Below are positions 31,344-40,060 of a stretch of 64,000 nt of DNA, in pieces (position 1 is the stretch's first letter; each line of letters begins with the position of its first letter). The notes beneath the pieces are model-generated. The model had not been told where the DNA came from and searched no databases. It saw only the letters and a list, made by a program, of their open reading frames with translations. The DNA comes from Nocardia asteroides (GTDB taxonomy: Bacteria > Actinomycetota > Actinomycetes > Mycobacteriales > Mycobacteriaceae). The stretch spans positions 5,074,001 to 5,138,000 of the forward strand of contig NZ_LR134352.1 of NCBI RefSeq assembly GCF_900637185.1, read 5' to 3'. A program made the position numbers and the translations under genes.

Positions 31344-33287
31344 TCATTGCCCGCTGTCAGGATCGGCTGCATGCGTCGGTTCGGGCGGGGCGGCCTCGGC
31401 GGACACAGGTGCAGGTGGTATCGGGTGGCTGGGTGTGGGCTGGGGCAGCCCGAGTGTGGTCACGATCCCTGTCGCCTGGTTGAACACCAGCGATCCATGG
31501 CCGAAATCGACCCGCGCACCACCCGGGACCGGGTACTCGTTGCTGTGAGGCGCACCCATCACGCCGGTGTCACCGCCGAGCTGAGCGAACCGTTGCCCGA
31601 TGCGCCCCGCTACTTCGAAGATCTGACCGTCGGGGGCTTGGAAGAGATAGCCGTTGACGAACCTGGCGTACTGTCCGCCCTCGACACTGGCCACCGGCTC
31701 CGAAGCCGCCAACCCCAGGCGTCCCTGCGGCCCGCCCGCATCGACCCAGTGTCGGGCCAGCACATTTCGGTCCACGAGATCGAGCAGTCTGCCCGTCAGT
31801 GCCACCAACGCCGACATATCTGCGTCCTGATCAGGCTGGGCCTGCGATGGCGTCGATGGCGCCGAATCCGGGTCCGCCGGTGCGCGTCTGGGCGGTGCAC
31901 CCGAGTTCACGCCCGCGGCGATCGCGCGGATACGGTCCATGAGTGCGTAGGCGGCATCCCCGGCACAGTCGGTGTTACCGACGTCGCGGTGAGAAAACAC
32001 CACCGGCAACTGCACCTGCTCGCCCTCACTGTAGGGCGTGAACTCGGTGCCCTCGGAGATCATCGTGGTTGTCCCGCGTGGATCCAATCCAGCGATGCGG
32101 GCCCGCCATCCGATGAACTGCCCCATCGCCGTGACCGCGGCCTGGCTCGGCTCCTCGGACTCGTGATTGCCCATGAACGCCACCCCGGCGGTGTTCTCGT
32201 TGAAACCGCCGGTGTGTGCGCCCTGCACGGGCCGCTCCAGCCCGCCGAAGTGCCCTTCGAAGATCTGACCGTATTTGTCGACGAGGGCGTGGTAGCCGAT
32301 GTCGCACCACCCCAAGGTCTCGGCGTGGTAGGCGTAGATGCCACGCACGATCGCCGCGGACTCGGCCCTGCTGTAGTCATTGCGGCCCGCGGTGTGATGC
32401 ACGACTATTCCGCCGAGGCCGTCGTCGTAGGTCGGATCCTCACACCGAATCGACTCGTCAGCACCCCACTGGGCCCTGCTGATCACCCGTGGACCGCCCC
32501 CGGCCAGCGGCGCGGCGATAGCGGACAGATTCTCATCACCGCGCCCGGGATCGAGCAACACCGCCGTCAGCTCCGGCACGCCGGATCCGAGATGGTCCGG
32601 ACCCGAGATCGGGTGCGGACCTTGCACTGCGGGCTGATCCTCGTCGGGTCGGTGAGTGGACAGGATCTGCACCGCGTTCGTGTCGCCGACATAGACCGGT
32701 TCAGTGCCCTGCATGCGGCCCTCCCCAGGGCGTCGGGCGGCGATGCTGTCGTCGGTGCCGGCTTCGAACCACGGTCCCCAGGTGCCGTCGGATTGGCGGG
32801 CTCGCACCATCGTCGTCGTGCCGTCGAGCCTCGGGGCAGTCAACCCGATCATGCTGAAGCGACTGTCGCGGGTGAGTTCTTTGACCTGAGCGCCGACCCG
32901 GTCGGTCAGCTGGTCGGGCACGGCACCGGGATCCAGTGCCGGGGTCCGACCCGAAATCGGAGCGCTTCCGTCGGCGGCGATGAATCCGATCGGACCGACC
33001 CCGGAACCTGCGGGAAGAGGCGGGCCGCCGGGCACCACGCGAAGATCGGATACTCGTAGGTCTGGCAGTGCCATGCCTGCCAGCTCGCGCAACGGCAACA
33101 CCACCGACGGCATACCCGACAATCCGACCTCGGTTGATCGAATCGGCGTCACAGCACTGGGATCGCTGTCATTGGAGAATCTGTACTGCCACCCGTCACC
33201 GAGGAACCCGGCGGCGACCGGCACCATCACCACCGCGGACGCCACGATAGGGAGCACATAGGACCGTTTGCGAGCGTAGTTCGGCAC
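31344..33287 (-). CDS. Exported N-acetylmuramoyl-L-alanine amidase (PGRP domain) with LGFP-like repeats
   Basis: This 647-residue protein starts at GTG 33287 after GAGGAG. A hydrophobic N-terminal segment (YVLPIVASAVVMVPVAAGF) acts as signal or anchor. The middle carries an amidase_2/PGRP domain: SRAQWGADE, then GIVVHHTAGRNDYS with the first zinc His, WCDIGYHALVDKYGQIFEG, and SHRDVGNTDCAGDAAY with the remaining ligands. The C-terminal 130 residues have LGFP-like cell-wall repeats (GRLGLAASEPV, GVMGAPHSNEYPV). It cleaves peptide from glycan in peptidoglycan. It resembles Rv3811-type proteins and has no obvious metal role. It is convergent to the preceding exporter. It may be cargo or may serve cell-wall passage of the element. 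Confidence 0.85.
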   Translation of the reverse strand: MPNYARKRSYVLPIVASAVVMVPVAAGFLGDGWQYRFSNDSDPSAVTPIRSTEVGLSGMPSVVLPLRELAGMALPDLRVSDLRVVPGGPPLPAGSGVGPIGFIAADGSAPISGRTPALDPGAVPDQLTDRVGAQVKELTRDSRFSMIGLTAPRLDGTTTMVRARQSDGTWGPWFEAGTDDSIAARRPGEGRMQGTEPVYVGDTNAVQILSTHRPDEDQPAVQGPHPISGPDHLGSGVPELTAVLLDPGRGDENLSAIAAPLAGGGPRVISRAQWGADESIRCEDPTYDDGLGGIVVHHTAGRNDYSRAESAAIVRGIYAYHAETLGWCDIGYHALVDKYGQIFEGHFGGLERPVQGAHTGGFNENTAGVAFMGNHESEEPSQAAVTAMGQFIGWRARIAGLDPRGTTTMISEGTEFTPYSEGEQVQLPVVFSHRDVGNTDCAGDAAYALMDRIRAIAAGVNSGAPPRRAPADPDSAPSTPSQAQPDQDADMSALVALTGRLLDLVDRNVLARHWVDAGGPQGRLGLAASEPVASVEGGQYARFVNGYLFQAPDGQIFEVAGRIGQRFAQLGGDTGVMGAPHSNEYPVPGGARVDFGHGSLVFNQATGIVTTLGLPQPTPSHPIPPAPVSAEAAPPEPTHAADPDSGQ

Positions 33288-33869
33288 CAGCAACTCCTCG
33301 TTCGGAAAAGACCGCGATGGCGGGTCCGAACCAACGAGCCGAACCAGTACCACCGATCACGCCAACCACAATCACCCCAAGCATGAAGTACTAGTTGAGA
33401 CTGTAGCCAGACCGTAGCCAGTTTTCGGCGCGACACTCGGTACCCGTTGAACGCACTCTCGACGCCTTCACTCACCAGAGACGGCAAAAGCACGCCGATC
33501 GCACGCTCGTCGATCAGCACACAGGCCGACCGCCATCGACGACTTCCGAGGCGAAGTCGTCTCCTTCTACGCCTGCGAGGGTGGTCCACCCCCGCCAGTG
33601 ACTCAGCAGATCGCCGAGCACCTCGGTCAGCGTCAGCGTTGTCCACGACGACTGCGTTTCGTGCGACCCGCCATCAGGTGCCGGTGGGTGCCTGAGTACG
33701 GCAGGCGGTCCGGCAACGTCGCCGCTCGACAGCATCCAGGCTTGCGTCGTCATTTTCACAGGTAAGAGCCGTCGAGGAAGAGCGCCGGGGGACAATCCGA
33801 TTCGCCGTGGTTGTGCTCGGTAGGGGTGCTGTTGATGCCATATCGTTGCGTCGGCTGGATTGCTGGAGT
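33288..33869. other. Gene-poor stretch
   Basis: No frame here has a convincing product, start site or family match. A reverse frame around 33,514-33,660 (containing TLTEVLGDLLSHWRGWTTLA) has a mildly protein-like composition and could be a remnant. No strong hairpin was noticed. The part nearest 33,288-33,400 should hold the amidase promoter, which I could not place. Confidence 0.4.
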
Positions 33870-34274
33870 TCAGCCGCTGGTGGCAAGCGTGTCGATCGCG
33901 GACTGCAGACGCCGTCCGGCATCGGCTGCGACCTCGGCGAGTTCAGGTTCGCCGGTGACCTGCACCATCAGTTGCGGGTTCATCGCCTCCACCAGGACTG
34001 CGCCTTCCGCGGTCGGGTGCTCGCGCACGATTACGTTGCAGGGCAGGAGTAGTCCGATCTGACGGTTCACCTCGACGGCTCGGTGCGCCAGCGGTGGGTT
34101 ACAGGCGCCGAGGATGAGGTAGCGCTCCATGTCTTCGCCGAGCTTGGCTTTGAGAGTGGCCTGCATGTCGATCTCGGTGAGCACACCGAATCCTTGTTCC
34201 TGCAACGCCGCTCGGGTCCGGGTGACGGCATCGGTGAACGACGTCTCCAGCGTGGTGGACAGTGCGATTTTCAT
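33870..34274 (-). CDS. DUF302-family protein
   Basis: This 134-residue cytoplasmic protein matches the DUF302 pattern: SFTDAVTRTRAALQEQGFGV, then LTEIDMQATLKAKLGED, ILGACNPPLAHRAVE and LLPCNVIVRE. Two cysteines (in GACNPP and LPCNV) are conserved in the family. Function in the family is unknown. It is the last gene of a reverse-strand set with a DUF2892 protein and a CsoR-type repressor. DUF302 genes often stand beside sulfur- or metal-stress genes, which suits this context. The gap of 33 bases to the DUF2892 gene suggests one transcript. Confidence 0.85.
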   Translation of the reverse strand: MKIALSTTLETSFTDAVTRTRAALQEQGFGVLTEIDMQATLKAKLGEDMERYLILGACNPPLAHRAVEVNRQIGLLLPCNVIVREHPTAEGAVLVEAMNPQLMVQVTGEPELAEVAADAGRRLQSAIDTLATSG

Positions 34275-34307
34275 CGGTTCGGACTCCGTTCGCCTCGAGG
34301 AAGTGGT

Positions 34308-34562
34308 TCAGGAAGCTTGTGCGATGGTCTGCGGGATGCGGCAGCTCGCCCGTTGCAGACCGACCTTCTCCATGATCAGACTGGCGGGACACCATCCGAC
34401 CGCGGAGTAGAAGACCAGGTTGGCGCCAACGAAGCCGGTGAGGAGCAGCCACCACGGCGAGAACGCCAGTGTCAGTGCCACACTCAGCAGAACCATCACC
34501 CCTGCCATGAGCGGCACAACTCGTTCGACGGTCCAGCCCTGGTGACGAGGAAGGCTTTTCAC
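34308..34562 (-). CDS. DUF2892-family small membrane protein
   Basis: This 84-residue protein has two hydrophobic helices (VVPLMAGVMVLLSVALTLAF, then WWLLLTGFVGANLVFYSAVG) and the family signature GWCPASLIMEKVGL with one Cys. DUF2892 domains also occur as the membrane part of rhodanese proteins such as YgaP, which hints at sulfane-sulfur handling. It lies between the CsoR-type repressor gene and DUF302, both on the same strand at short spacing. Function is not established. Confidence 0.82.
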   Translation of the reverse strand: MKSLPRHQGWTVERVVPLMAGVMVLLSVALTLAFSPWWLLLTGFVGANLVFYSAVGWCPASLIMEKVGLQRASCRIPQTIAQAS

Positions 34563-34589
34563 GGGCGACTCCCCTTTCGTGTAGATCTG

Positions 34590-34925
<336 letters not shown>

Positions 34926-34944
34926 TCATGCATACCCCGTCGCG

Positions 34945-37131
34945 TCAGCCGTGCGAGAAGCTGATGTTCGGCAGGATCCTGCGCAGCCAGACCGGAGACC
35001 ACCAGGCGGCATGGCCGGTCAGGCGTAGCAGAACCGGCAGCAGCACGAGGCGGATGAGGACCGCGTCGAGCAGGACGGCGACACCGAGGATGATGCCCAT
35101 TTCCTTCGGCGGCAGCGGTTCGGCCAGGGCGAAGGTGAAGAACACCGCCACCATTACCGCCGCCGCCGCGGCGATGACGCGGCCGGAGTGCGCGAGGCCC
35201 ATGACGTGGGCGACCTTCGGGTCACCCGACTCCTCGTAGTGTTCCTTGGCGGTCGAGAGCAAGAACACCGTGTAGTCCATCGCGATGGCGAAGATCATCG
35301 CGAAGAAGAACACCGGGCCCCAGCCGTCGAGGAAGCCTTGCGGTGTGAAGCCGAGCAGGCTCGCCCCGTGTCCGTCCTGGAAGATCAGCTTGGCGACCCC
35401 GAACGCAGCCGCGGTGGAGAGCAGGCTCACCACGGTGCCCAGGAGGGCGATCAGCGGTGCTTGCAGTGCGACCAGCAGCAGCACGAATCCGAGGACCAGG
35501 ATGATGCCGACGATCAGCGGCAGGTAATCGTTCAGCGCTTGCTGTAGGTCGAGGTTCTCCGCCGGAGCACCGCCGACGAGCGCCTGTTCGGGTAGGTCCG
35601 AACGCAGTTGGGTCAGGATCGAGACCATCGCCTCGTCGGAGGGATCGACATTCGGGATCGCTTGCAGCATCACATAGTCCGAGCCATCCATGGCAGGCTG
35701 CGGCGGGGTGACCATGGCGATGCCGTCGGCCGCCGAGGCTGCCACCGCGGTCGCCTCGGCCTGGGCGGCGGGGGCGACGATCTGGAGCATGCCCGGCGCA
35801 CCCTCGCCCATCTGCGCCTGAACCAGCTCGTAGCCCTGACGGACCGGGGCGCCGCCGGGAACCACCTCGATCGAGGGCATCGCGACCTTGAGCCCCAGCA
35901 CGGGGATCGACAGCGCGATCAGCACCAGCAACGATCCGATGGCGAACGGCCACGGGTGCTTGTGCAGCAGGTGGCCCCATGCCTCGAACAACGGGGACCG
36001 GTGCTGTTGCCTCTTGGCGATCGGCAGCGCGCCGGCGTTGACCTTCCGTCCGAGCTTGCCGAGCACGGCAGGCAGCAGGGTCAAGGTGGCGGCGAGAACG
36101 AACGTGACCGCGAGCATGATGCCGACAGCCATGGTCCGCACGGCGGGGGCGGGAACCAGCAGGACGGCGGACAGGGACACGAGCACGGTCAGCCCCGAGA
36201 GGACGACAGCCTTACCTGCGGTGTCCATGGTCTCGGCGACGGCGGCGCGGGCGTCGCCGGTCCTGCCCAGCGCGTCCCGGAACCGCGCGACGATGAACAG
36301 GGCGTAGTCGATGCCGAGGGCGAGGGCGAACATCATCGCGAAGTTCATGGCCCACACCGAGATCGGCGTCACAGAGTTGAGCAGCACCAGGCCACCTGCC
36401 GACGCGACCAGACCTGCGAGGGTGAGCAGCAACGGCAGTCCCGCGGCGACGAGGGAGCCGAACGCCAGCACCATGATCGCGAGGGTGACCGGCCAGGACA
36501 GCATCTCGGCCTGGATCATCGCGTCGTGGTTGGCCTTGTTGAAGTCACTCCACAGCGCCGACGCACCGGTGGGATAGATCTCGATGTCGGCGGTCGACAG
36601 TGCGCCCAGTTCGCCCTTGAGTTCGTCGACGGCCTTGACCATGTCGTCGGTGCTCGCGTTCGCCCCGGCGATCAGGATGCCGGTGTGTCCGTCAGGGCTG
36701 ATCGACATGCCGGGTTGAGGTGCGATGACCTCGCCGAACCGCGGGTCGGCGGCGAACACCGCGGTGACGTCGGTGAGCACTTCCCGGACCTGCGGATCCG
36801 TGACGGCGAGGGTGTCCGAATGCACGACGACCTGCACCGCGGCGGAGGAGTTCCCGCCGAAATGTTGCTGGGCCAACTCGCGGACCTGCACCGATTCCGA
36901 GCCGTTGGCCTGCCAGCCGGCGCCCGCCAACGAAGTGAACACGCTCGGGGCCGCGGTCCCGAGCGCGACCAACGCAATCAGCCACACCCCGAAAACCCAC
37001 TTCGCATGCGTGGCCATGGTTGCGCCCATGCGCGCCAGTACGCCGCCCACCGCCGAAAGGGCGGCGTCTCCCGGCTTCGGCTGTGTCGTCACCGACGACA
37101 GGTCGTCGGTGACAGCGTTCTTGCTGCTCAT
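34945..37131 (-). CDS. MMPL-family RND exporter under CsoR/CstR-type control
   Basis: This 728-residue protein has the MMPL architecture: TM1 (WVFGVWLIALVALGTAAP), a long external domain, two transmembrane bundles with ALGIDYALFIVARFRDAL and FAIAMDYTVFLLSTAKEHYE (the conserved Asp-Tyr pairs), and a second external domain. The ATG at 37131 follows AAGGAG at good spacing. Three C/G-tract dyads lie upstream: two at 37,248-37,282 and an imperfect one near 37,146-37,165, tying it to the repressor encoded 85 bases downstream. MMPL proteins in actinobacteria export lipids, siderophores or drugs. Here the substrate is unknown, perhaps a thiol or sulfur-related compound. Confidence 0.85.
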   Translation of the reverse strand: MSSKNAVTDDLSSVTTQPKPGDAALSAVGGVLARMGATMATHAKWVFGVWLIALVALGTAAPSVFTSLAGAGWQANGSESVQVRELAQQHFGGNSSAAVQVVVHSDTLAVTDPQVREVLTDVTAVFAADPRFGEVIAPQPGMSISPDGHTGILIAGANASTDDMVKAVDELKGELGALSTADIEIYPTGASALWSDFNKANHDAMIQAEMLSWPVTLAIMVLAFGSLVAAGLPLLLTLAGLVASAGGLVLLNSVTPISVWAMNFAMMFALALGIDYALFIVARFRDALGRTGDARAAVAETMDTAGKAVVLSGLTVLVSLSAVLLVPAPAVRTMAVGIMLAVTFVLAATLTLLPAVLGKLGRKVNAGALPIAKRQQHRSPLFEAWGHLLHKHPWPFAIGSLLVLIALSIPVLGLKVAMPSIEVVPGGAPVRQGYELVQAQMGEGAPGMLQIVAPAAQAEATAVAASAADGIAMVTPPQPAMDGSDYVMLQAIPNVDPSDEAMVSILTQLRSDLPEQALVGGAPAENLDLQQALNDYLPLIVGIILVLGFVLLLVALQAPLIALLGTVVSLLSTAAAFGVAKLIFQDGHGASLLGFTPQGFLDGWGPVFFFAMIFAIAMDYTVFLLSTAKEHYEESGDPKVAHVMGLAHSGRVIAAAAAVMVAVFFTFALAEPLPPKEMGIILGVAVLLDAVLIRLVLLPVLLRLTGHAAWWSPVWLRRILPNISFSHG

Positions 37132-37247
37132 TTCGGAGCTCTCCTTATACGGGTGGGGGTATACGAACGGGCGTAGTGCGCCACTGGGAACTAATGCGGA
37201 GCCGCCCCTCGGGCGGCCGAAACTGCGGACTACCGCTCGCCACGGTA

Positions 37248-37282
37248 TACCCCTGGGGGTAATTTGCATACCCCTGGGGGTA
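37248..37282 (-). promoter_or_regulatory. Twin CsoR/CstR-type operators upstream of the MMPL gene
   Basis: Two identical perfect dyads, TACCCC-TG-GGGGTA, lie at 37248-37261 and 37269-37282. Their centres are 21 bases apart, two helical turns, so two repressor tetramers could bind the same DNA face. An imperfect third copy is near 37,150. They lie 117 bases upstream of the MMPL start codon. Confidence 0.8.
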
Positions 37283-38155
37283 CCTAGCGGCCGGGCGGAG
37301 CGAAGGCCATGGTTCTCAACATGAGGGCGAGGAACGACAGCCAGCAGATGGCGCCGCCGGTGCTGCCGACGGGGCCAACCGGGCCAGTTGCGCGGCCCCA
37401 CTGTCGAGACGGTTGCCCCGCCCTACGCCCCATGGGAGCCGCAGCGCGTACGGGGAGAGGCGTACAGGTCTGCAGTTGTTTCGATCGCGTGAGGCCCATG
37501 AGGGATCGCACGCTCCTGGGAGTTCCAATCTCAGGGTTCGCCCTATGCCCGCCGTCTCGCGGTCATGGCGTTTCGAGCCCAGCGCGCCGAAATCCTCGAT
37601 CCGTGCAAACCCGGTACAGACTCCCGGCGTCAGCTGCGAACGCCTCCCCCATAGGCCGAGGGACATCTGGCTGGTTGGCGTGCGCGCCGCCGTCGGCCTG
37701 ATCAGCGCCATCTCGAGCGCCAGACCCCCGAGACAAGTTGGGGCTGCTGCAGGATCGGGTGACAGTGTCACCTACCCCTGCAGCAGCCCCCCTCTTTATC
37801 GGTAACCACGGGGAACAGCTCGCTACCCGAGCAGCCTCCGCAAACCGCGAGTCCTCGCCCGCTGAGCTCGGTCCGCGACCCCTCCGTGTGACGAAGGCTG
37901 CCGAACCCGTTGCGACCCACTCCTTCGAGTCCAGTCGGTTTGACGCTCATCGGATTACCTGCCTCATCTCCGCGGATGTGCTCGCAGGGATGCAAGTCTC
38001 GCCCCCCACGCCAGAGATTCCGGTGCTGCAGCGAAGCACTGCTGACATCCACCGTCACCTTGAACGGCCACAGCATCACCAGCGGCACGGCGACGTTCTC
38101 ATCTACACTCGAAGTTGGAAGAGCCACCGACCAGGAGAGAAAGCCCTGGTTCCCT
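37283..38155. other. Gene-poor stretch between the CstR-type regulon and the integration genes
   Basis: No complete gene is supported in this stretch. A reverse-frame end near 37,284-37,360 (GAICWLSFLALMLRTMAF) looks like the tail of a membrane protein. A very strong nested hairpin lies at 37,740-37,790. Base composition is less GC-rich than in neighbouring cassettes. The region could hold the attachment or transfer sequences of the element, but I cannot identify them. Confidence 0.4.
37740..37790. repeat. 51-base nested perfect hairpin
   Basis: The outer arms GGGGCTGCTGCAGG (37740-37753) and CCTGCAGCAGCCCC (37777-37790) are perfectly complementary. Inside them is a second palindrome, GGTGACA-G-TGTCACC (37758-37772). 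The nesting makes a long, almost continuous stem. It could be a bidirectional terminator, or a DNA-level structure such as a recombination, transfer or replication signal near the integration genes. Confidence 0.7.
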
Positions 38156-38416
38156 ATGCCTTCCCATGAATCCCACTCGGCGTCTCCACGTTCACATTTC
38201 GGGTCCGGTTCGCAACGACAACCCCAACCAGACGATGAAACCTGGTTGAGCACAGCTGAATTGGCAGCCCGTCTGAATATCCCGATAAAGACACTCGCGG
38301 CTTGGGCGTCCGCCGGAACCGGACCTCGCTTCGCCCGCATGGGCCGCTACCGCCGGTACAGGCTCGGAGACATCCGTGACTGGGAAGCTCAGCGTCTACG
38401 ACCATCTGGCGGCTAG
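38156..38416 (+). CDS. Excisionase-like helix-turn-helix protein
   Basis: This protein of about 86 residues ends in an AlpA/Xis-type winged HTH: LSTAELAARLNIPIKTLAAW, then ASAGTGPRFARMGRYRRYRLGDIRDWEAQR, the usual layout of actinobacterial excisionases. The first 35 residues are low-complexity (Ser, His, Gln) and the start is uncertain; AGGAG lies 18 bases before the ATG at 38156. It lies about 290 bases upstream of the integrase in the same direction, the normal order for integrative elements. It should steer the integrase to excision and may regulate it. Confidence 0.75.
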   Translation: MPSHESHSASPRSHFGSGSQRQPQPDDETWLSTAELAARLNIPIKTLAAWASAGTGPRFARMGRYRRYRLGDIRDWEAQRLRPSGG

Positions 38417-38708
38417 TCGCTGACCACGATCGCCATGTGGTTCGCGGCTGAACCTCTATGAACAGCCCCTCTTTTGAGCCGCTATGACGATGCGGACCTA
38501 CAGCAGATCGAGTCGAGTTCGATCGGCTCCCCCGCCCTCTGCGCCACCATGCGGCCACATTCCACGACCCCAACTGCGACCCACTCGTCGTGATCAAGCC
38601 TGCAGACCCACGCCCCATGCGACGCCAACGGTCTGTGGGCCATGACTGCGCGGCCAACGTCCGACGATGCCCGATCGAACGGATATCGCCCGCCTACTGG
38701 GAGAACTG

Positions 38709-39938
38709 ATGCCAAATCCGCCACTTGCCATCGGCACCTACGGAGCGATCAACACCAAACGACAGCCCAACGGCAGCTGGCGAGCGAGCGCTCGCTTTCG
38801 TGACGATGACGGGACCACACGACCTGTTCAGGCGTACGGCCCAACAAGGGCGCGCGCCGTCGCCGCGTTGAAGGACCGTCTGAAAGAGCGGCGGCGGGCT
38901 TCCAGCTCAAGCGCGGAACTGACCCTGGATACCAAGCTTTGCGACCTGGCCGCCTTCTGGCTTGCCGAACTCGAGTTCGAAAACCGCATTACGTCGCAAA
39001 CGATCGACGAATACCGCTCCCACATCTATGTCGCCAAAAAACGTGGCCGGAAGGACACCGTCAAGATCAACACATCCCTGGGCGGACTGCGCATCCGCGA
39101 AGCCACCACCACGCGGCTGGACACCTACCTCAGGGAGGTGGCCCGCACATCGCCGTCGAAGGCGCGGGCGCACAAGGTAGTTCTCAAAGGCATGATGGGC
39201 TTCGCCGTTCGCCGCGACGTCATCATTCACAACCCGATGCTGAACGTCGCTCGCATCCCCCGGAACGCCCAACGACCCCGAGCTGCCGACCTCCCGACTC
39301 TCCACGCACTACGCGATCAACTCGAGACATGGTTGACCGGCAGCGCCATACCGGGCACCCCCGCCCACCAACGCGGTCCCCGCCGATCGCGCATCGTTCT
39401 CGATGTCGCAGATGTGCTGCTGGGCACGGGCGCACGAATCGGCGAAGCCTTGGCGATTCGGTGGCAGGACCTCGATCTGGATGCAGAGGTTCCCCGACTG
39501 ACGATCTGCGGGACCATCGTCCGAGTAACCCAAGAAGACGGCGTACTGAGAGCTGTCCGGCAGGAATGGACCAAGACTCAAGCCGGATATCGGTCGGTAG
39601 CTCTACCCCAGTTCGTCGTGGAGACACTGCGGCGCCGGGCGACCACTGCCATCTCCAACCCGCTGGACTTGGTGTTCACCGGCCGCGGCGGGGCTATCTA
39701 CGACCCGCACAACTTCCGCCGGAGCTGGCGCGCAGCCCGAGGCGAAAGGTTCAATTGGGTCACGCCTAAAACCTTCCGGAAGTCGGTGGCAACGCTCATC
39801 GCCAACGAATACGGGGCAAGTCGTGCGGCACGCCAACTCGGCCATGCCGACGACGGCACCATCGCTCAGCGTCACTACATCGACACCCCACACGAGGTCG
39901 AGGACTTCCGAGCCCTCCTTGGCAAGTCCTCGCGCTGA
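38709..39938 (+). CDS. Tyrosine recombinase (phage/ICE-type integrase)
   Basis: This 409-residue protein has an N-terminal AP2-like DNA-binding part (GSWRASARFRDDDGTTRPVQ), a SAM-like core-binding domain and a C-terminal catalytic domain. Catalytic residues: the first Arg in TGARIGEALAIRW, KTFR (with Lys where HxxR usually has His), and LGHADDGTIAQRHYID with the second His and the Tyr nucleophile. The ATG at 38709 has GGGAGA just upstream; an ATG at 38667 is also open but has none. It is the last gene of the accessory region, and the core genome begins within about 120 bases. It integrates and, with the excisionase, excises the element. Confidence 0.9.
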   Translation: MPNPPLAIGTYGAINTKRQPNGSWRASARFRDDDGTTRPVQAYGPTRARAVAALKDRLKERRRASSSSAELTLDTKLCDLAAFWLAELEFENRITSQTIDEYRSHIYVAKKRGRKDTVKINTSLGGLRIREATTTRLDTYLREVARTSPSKARAHKVVLKGMMGFAVRRDVIIHNPMLNVARIPRNAQRPRAADLPTLHALRDQLETWLTGSAIPGTPAHQRGPRRSRIVLDVADVLLGTGARIGEALAIRWQDLDLDAEVPRLTICGTIVRVTQEDGVLRAVRQEWTKTQAGYRSVALPQFVVETLRRRATTAISNPLDLVFTGRGGAIYDPHNFRRSWRAARGERFNWVTPKTFRKSVATLIANEYGASRAARQLGHADDGTIAQRHYIDTPHEVEDFRALLGKSSR

Positions 39939-40060
39939 ACTCGTGTCGAAAGCGTGTCAGACGTCGAATATCAGGCCTCCTCAGTCCAGCCTGACCAGCC
40001 GCCCCGACCCCGGATTCGGGGTGGATCCATCGTGCGGAATCGGTGCGAGAGAATGGTGGG
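39939..40060. other. Island-chromosome junction region
   Basis: This short gap separates the integrase from the first core gene. A 6-base-arm palindrome, ACCCCG-GATT-CGGGGT, lies at 40007-40022. No tRNA gene is present, so the attachment core cannot be named without the left end of the element. The junction lies just upstream of the GTG at 40061. Confidence 0.4.

Noticed and set aside
33674..33922. Reverse 82-codon frame upstream of the DUF302 gene
   Set aside because: The composition is Arg/Ser/Thr-rich without hydrophobic core and it overlaps the start of the DUF302 frame on the same strand; probably chance.
39939..40060. A tRNA gene or attachment repeat at the island junction
   Set aside because: I looked for acceptor and T-arm patterns (GGTTC-type) and saw none. 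Without the left end of the element no direct repeat can be identified.
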